Source: Zymomonas sp. (lineage in GTDB: Bacteria > Pseudomonadota > Alphaproteobacteria > Sphingomonadales > Sphingomonadaceae). From it: a stretch of DNA of 19,292 nt. The position numbers and the translations under genes are program-made. Below the pieces are notes generated by a model. The model made no database searches. It was not told where the DNA came from and saw only the letters and a list, made by a program, of their open reading frames with translations. The DNA is taken from positions 1 through 19,292 of the forward strand of contig NZ_JAIWON010000011.1 of assembly GCF_020216885.1 (NCBI RefSeq). Direction: 5' to 3'. This document shows, one piece after another, positions 15,595-19,292 of this stretch; within the stretch, counting starts at the first letter, position 1, and every line of letters starts with the position of its first letter.

Positions 15595-16569
15595 TTATTC
15601 AACTTCAGAATATTTGTTGGCATAGGCCGCTGCTGCACCCAACAGTCCAGGCTGCGGATAAGTAATCAACTTAACCGGAATCTTGGACATGACGCGTTCA
15701 AAGCGTCCCTTTGAGACAAAGCGCTGACGGAAGCCAGATTCTGGCAGATGCGAGGCGATACGGAGACCAACACCACCACCAATAACAACACTGGTTGCAC
15801 CCTGTGCCAAAGCAAGGTCACCAGCAATAGCGCCAAGGCTCAAGCAGAAGCGATCCAAAGCGGCTTCGGCAAGGTTGTCTTTGCCTTCCAGAGCCATCTG
15901 CCATAATTTAATGTCATCCAGCAAGCTGAACGGAACGCCTTCAATGGCAGCCAGTGCTTCGTAGATATTACCAAGACCTGGGCCAGAAATAATGCGTTCG
16001 ATAGAAACGCGACGGAAGCGTTCGCGCAACCGCGCCAGAATTTTGTCTTCAAGTCTATCAAGCGGAGCAAAGTCGATATGACCGCCTTCAGTTTCAATGA
16101 CGAAATAACGGCCTTCGGTCCGCAACAGATGGGCAACACCCAAGCCCGTTCCTGGACCAAGAATGGTGATAACACCATCGCTAGGAAGCGCTTCATCAGG
16201 ACCACAAATATGATCCAGATAAGAAGAATCCATATGCGCAACCGCGTGGGCAACCGCACCGAAGTCATTGATTAGAACATGTGTATCGATATCCAGCTTT
16301 TCATTTAGAGTAGCTGGTCTTAATACCCAAGGGTTATTGGTAAGTTTTAAAACTTCACCATGAACGGGGCCAGCCCATGCAATAGCTGCGGCACGTGGCA
16401 AAGGACGACCCAGTTTTTCACCGAAACGTTCCCAAGCTAACTGCAAGCTAGCATGTTCCGCCGTTTTAAAAGTCGTTTCTTCTCCTAGAGAAAGAACCCG
16501 ACCATTGCTTACTTCCGCAATAGAGAAACGCGCATGCGTTCCACCGATGTCAATCGCAACAATTTCCAT
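15595..16569 (-). CDS. glk: Glucokinase
   Basis: Phosphorylates glucose with ATP to glucose-6-phosphate, the entry step to the Entner-Doudoroff pathway; cytoplasmic. The 324-residue protein belongs to the Glk family. It has the phosphate-binding loop IVAIDIGGTHARFSIAE at 3-19, catalytic D102 in LINDFGAVAH, a glycine-rich ILGPGTGLGVAHL near 136-148, EGGHIDF at 161-167, SGPGLGNIYEAL and VVIGGGVGLRIASHL. There is no CXCGXXGC zinc motif, which rules out ROK-type kinases. The ATG at 16569 has AAAGGA 7-8 bases upstream. It is the last gene of the operon, 134 bases after edd, in a gap filled with hairpins. Confidence 0.97.
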   Translation of the reverse strand: MEIVAIDIGGTHARFSIAEVSNGRVLSLGEETTFKTAEHASLQLAWERFGEKLGRPLPRAAAIAWAGPVHGEVLKLTNNPWVLRPATLNEKLDIDTHVLINDFGAVAHAVAHMDSSYLDHICGPDEALPSDGVITILGPGTGLGVAHLLRTEGRYFVIETEGGHIDFAPLDRLEDKILARLRERFRRVSIERIISGPGLGNIYEALAAIEGVPFSLLDDIKLWQMALEGKDNLAEAALDRFCLSLGAIAGDLALAQGATSVVIGGGVGLRIASHLPESGFRQRFVSKGRFERVMSKIPVKLITYPQPGLLGAAAAYANKYSEVE

Positions 16570-16585
16570 GAATAATTCCTTTCTA

Positions 16586-16626
16586 AAATCAGAAGGCTAC
16601 CTAAAGGGTAAAAGCAAATCTGATTT
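16586..16626. repeat. Inverted repeat in the glk leader
   Basis: AAATCAGA and TCTGATTT (8-base perfect arms, 25 bases apart) lie between the 30-base palindrome and glk; in mRNA they could form a second hairpin upstream of the ribosome-binding site. Confidence 0.4.
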
Positions 16627-16629
16627 CAG

Positions 16630-16659
16630 TTCTGGTATAGGGATATCCCTATACCAGAA
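16630..16659. promoter_or_regulatory. Perfect 30-base palindrome between edd and glk
   Basis: The half TTCTGGTATAGGGAT is followed by its exact complement with no spacer. In RNA it gives a stem of about 13 pairs with a 4-base loop, 45 bases beyond the edd stop. No U-run follows on the minus strand, so it fits an RNA-processing or 3'-end-protecting element better than a terminator. The transcript of this operon is known to be processed. Confidence 0.75.
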
Positions 16660-16703
16660 AATGAGATTACAAAGTCCAAGTCTACAATTTTTCGCTGGAA
16701 AAA

Positions 16704-18527
16704 TTAGATACCGGCACCTGCATATATTGCGACTGCACCGTCTTCAGCTTTAGCAGCATTCTGACGGAAGATATCAAACAATTCGCGTCCAGTTCCCGGA
16801 CGGAAAGCTGGTTTTTCAGCCTGCGGACGAGCATTCCACTCATCAGCTGGAACCAAAGCTTCAAGTTTGCCTTCTTCAACCGAGATACGAACGATATCGC
16901 CATCACGTAATTTACCGATGGCACCACCGCCAAGAGCTTCTGGGCTGACATGCAAAGCAACTGGTACTTTACCGGTAGCACCAGACATACGACCATCGGT
17001 TACCAAAGCAACTTTGTAGCCATTATCCTGCAGAACACCCAAAGCTGGGGTCAGTTTATGCAATTCAGGCATACCGTTTGCGCGCGGGCCTTGGAAGCGA
17101 ACAACGACGATGACGTCTTTATTCAATTCGCCAGCCTTGAAGGCTTTCTGAACATCGTCTTGGTCAGAGAATACGCGAACCGGTGCTTCGATAGTCCAGA
17201 ATTTAGGATCAACAGCACTGGCCTTGTACATTGCACGACCAAGGTTACCTTCCAAGAGACGCAGACCGCCATCTTTTGCGAAAGGATTAGAAACCGGACG
17301 CAGAATGGTGTCATCACCAGGTTCGCCGGCTGGCTTCCAGACCAACTCGCCAGCATCATTTAATGCCGGAGCCTTGGCGTATTCTTCGATACCGCCCTTG
17401 GCAATCGTCGTAACGTCACGGTTCAACAGATTAGCAGAAAGCAATTCTTTGATGACATAAGCCATGCCGCCTGCATTCTGGAATTCATTGATGTCGCGCG
17501 GACCATTCGGGTAAATACGAGCAATCAACGGAACAACTTCAGAAAGATCATGGAAGTCATTCCAGTTAACGATAACGCCAGCAGCGCGAGCAATAGCCGG
17601 AATATGCATGGTATGGTTGGTGGAACCACCGGTTGCCAACAGACCAACGATAGCATTGACGATTGATTTTTCGTCAATAATCTTACCAAGCGGACGATAA
17701 TCATCGCCCTTCCAACCCAATTCAGCAACGCGATGCACCGCAGCGCGGGTCAGAGCCTGACGGAGCGGCGTACCCGGGGTAACAAATGCCGAACCTGGCA
17801 TATGAAGACCAAGGACTTCCATAACCATCTGGTTGGTGTTTGCCGTACCATAGAAGGTGCAGGTACCTTCAGCATGGTAGCAAGCCGCTTCCATATCCAG
17901 AAGTTCTTTCTGGCCGATTTTACCCTGAGCATAGAGCTGACGGATACGGATTTTTTCTTTGTTCGGGATACCGGTCGTCATCGGGCCTGATGGGACCAGA
18001 ATGGTCGGCAGGTGACCGAAGCGCAGAGCGCCCATCAACAGACCAGGGACAATCTTGTCACAGATACCGAGAAGGGCAGCCCCTTCAAACATACCATGGG
18101 ACAAAGAAACGCTGGTAGCCAAAGCGATGACATCGCGGCTAAACAGAGATTCTTCCATGCCGGGCTGACCTTGGGTCACACCATCGCACATAGCAGGCAC
18201 GCCACCGGCGACCTGAACCGTTGCACCAACTTCGCGAGCAAATACTTTCATCTGCTCTGGATAGCGATAATACGGTTCGTGAGCCGACAACATATCGTTG
18301 TAGGAAGTCACAACACCGATATTCATGCGGTTGAAGTCGCGCAAAGCTGGCTTGTCACCATTCATAGCCGCAAAGCCATGAGCAAGGTTACTGCAGGACA
18401 GGTTTGGACGGTCTACGCCTTTTTCCCGCTCATACTGGATCAAATCCAGATAAGCCTTACGGGTTTCCCGCGAGCGTTCAATAACGCGCGCGGTAACCTT
18501 TTCTACCGTTGAATGCAGATCAGTCAT
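16704..18527 (-). CDS. edd: 6-phosphogluconate dehydratase
   Basis: Converts 6-phosphogluconate to 2-keto-3-deoxy-6-phosphogluconate, the signature step of the Entner-Doudoroff pathway. The 607-residue protein is full length for the IlvD/Edd family. The conserved motifs are [18 protein letters not shown] (C114), [10 protein letters not shown] (C156) and [14 protein letters not shown] (C223), which together supply the Fe-S cluster ligands, then [19 protein letters not shown] and, near the C-terminus, [24 protein letters not shown]. The ATG at 18527 overlaps the zwf stop by 8 bases, with GGAG 9 bases before it, indicating translational coupling. It sits between zwf and glk in the operon. Confidence 0.98.
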   Translation of the reverse strand: MTDLHSTVEKVTARVIERSRETRKAYLDLIQYEREKGVDRPNLSCSNLAHGFAAMNGDKPALRDFNRMNIGVVTSYNDMLSAHEPYYRYPEQMKVFAREVGATVQVAGGVPAMCDGVTQGQPGMEESLFSRDVIALATSVSLSHGMFEGAALLGICDKIVPGLLMGALRFGHLPTILVPSGPMTTGIPNKEKIRIRQLYAQGKIGQKELLDMEAACYHAEGTCTFYGTANTNQMVMEVLGLHMPGSAFVTPGTPLRQALTRAAVHRVAELGWKGDDYRPLGKIIDEKSIVNAIVGLLATGGSTNHTMHIPAIARAAGVIVNWNDFHDLSEVVPLIARIYPNGPRDINEFQNAGGMAYVIKELLSANLLNRDVTTIAKGGIEEYAKAPALNDAGELVWKPAGEPGDDTILRPVSNPFAKDGGLRLLEGNLGRAMYKASAVDPKFWTIEAPVRVFSDQDDVQKAFKAGELNKDVIVVVRFQGPRANGMPELHKLTPALGVLQDNGYKVALVTDGRMSGATGKVPVALHVSPEALGGGAIGKLRDGDIVRISVEEGKLEALVPADEWNARPQAEKPAFRPGTGRELFDIFRQNAAKAEDGAVAIYAGAGI

Positions 18528-19292
18528 ACCAAGTTACTCCATCACGTTCGGCCAGAGCTATAGCAGTTGAAGGCCCCCATGTACCAGAGACATAGGTTTT
18601 TGGCTTCATACTGTTGGCTTTCCAGCCTTCACGAATTCCGTCAATCCAAACCCACTGCGCCTCAACTTCGTCACGACGCACAAATAAAGTAGCATCGCCT
18701 TCGATAAGATCAAGCATCAGGCGTTCATAAGCGATACGACGCTTACGGTCTTTAAACACATCCGTAAGGGAAAGATCCAGCCAAACTTCGCGCATATGCG
18801 CACCGTTACGATCAAGACCCGGTTCTTTCACCATCATGGAAATCTGGATGGTTTCATCAGGCTGCAAGACAATACGCAGCTTGTTCGGCTGCAAGATACC
18901 GCCTGAAGAAGAGAAAATCGAATGCGGAACAGGCTTAAACTGAACCACGATTTCAGAACGACGTGCAGGTAAACGCTTACCAGTGCGGATATAGAACGGA
19001 ACACCCTGCCAACGCCAGTTATCAACATGCGCTTTGATAGCAACGAAGGTTTCGGTATCGGAAGGCTGACCCAGTTCTTCGATGTAACCAGCAACTTCTT
19101 TACCACCAGAAACACCAGCACCATATTGGCCGGTAACGGTATGAGTAAAGACGGTGTCGTTATTGATCGGACGCAGAGCGCGGAAAACTTTTACCTTTTC
19201 GTCACGAACAGCGTTGGCTTCCATATGAGCTGGCGGTTCCATTGCGACCAATGCAACCAACTGAAGGATATGGCTTTGAACCATATCACGCA
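18520..19292 (-). CDS. zwf: Glucose-6-phosphate 1-dehydrogenase, N-terminal part outside window
   Basis: Oxidises glucose-6-phosphate to 6-phosphogluconolactone with NAD(P). About 257 C-terminal residues are visible; the frame stays open through the right edge as [20 protein letters not shown], a conserved internal stretch, so the ATG at 19284 is not the true start. Other family motifs are [36 protein letters not shown] and [30 protein letters not shown]. The nucleotide-binding N-terminus and catalytic histidine lie outside. Its stop codon lies inside the edd start. In Z. mobilis the transporter gene glf is expected next upstream, but is not visible here. Confidence 0.97.
   Translation of the reverse strand, partial: RDMVQSHILQLVALVAMEPPAHMEANAVRDEKVKVFRALRPINNDTVFTHTVTGQYGAGVSGGKEVAGYIEELGQPSDTETFVAIKAHVDNWRWQGVPFYIRTGKRLPARRSEIVVQFKPVPHSIFSSSGGILQPNKLRIVLQPDETIQISMMVKEPGLDRNGAHMREVWLDLSLTDVFKDRKRRIAYERLMLDLIEGDATLFVRRDEVEAQWVWIDGIREGWKANSMKPKTYVSGTWGPSTAIALAERDGVTWYD

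Noticed and set aside
1..19292. CRISPR array
   Set aside because: No series of regularly spaced direct repeats was found by eye.

Overview
The window is almost certainly from Zymomonas mobilis, an ethanol-producing alphaproteobacterium. Two lines support this. The right end carries the Entner-Doudoroff order zwf-edd-glk. The middle carries two tandem GH68 fructan enzymes; in the 423-residue one, the residues known to matter in Z. mobilis levansucrase (W47, D48, D194, E278, H296) fall exactly at those numbers. No database search was run.

Layout. Positions 1-6291, all on the minus strand, are the head-morphogenesis block of a tailed prophage. Its order is small terminase, large terminase, a P22-sized portal, a small unknown protein, a scaffold-like protein and the major capsid protein, which runs off the left edge. 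Next come an AlkA-type DNA glycosylase (minus), lon with a heat-shock-like promoter and a strong terminator (plus), and a tRNA-Val(CAC). The levansucrase/sucrase pair (levU then invB, minus) follows. After it lies a very AT-rich stretch with two small divergent DNA-binding proteins. Then come an Lrp-type regulator divergent from an aspartate-racemase-family gene, a roughly 500-base non-coding gap, and the glk-edd-zwf cluster (minus, zwf truncated by the right edge).

The main discovery is at 496-875. The capsid gene looks broken: after 30 good codons the frame reaches a stop. The capsid sequence then resumes 380 bases later at exactly the next expected codon. Those 380 bases carry a group I intron core (P, Q, R and S-like elements with pairing P3, P4, P5, P6, P7 and P9). 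The 5' exon ends in U and the intron ends in G. Removing it restores an open capsid frame to the window edge, so this is best read as a self-splicing intron without an endonuclease gene, placed in the conserved ISPT/ETPF motif of an SU10-type capsid protein.

How the genes work together. LevU and InvB handle sucrose outside the cell. Glk, Zwf and Edd carry the released glucose through glucose-6-phosphate and 6-phosphogluconate to KDPG. Several hairpins lie between genes of these operons and may set relative mRNA levels. The prophage block shows no integrase or lysogeny genes in this window, so its state (active, defective or domesticated) cannot be judged here.
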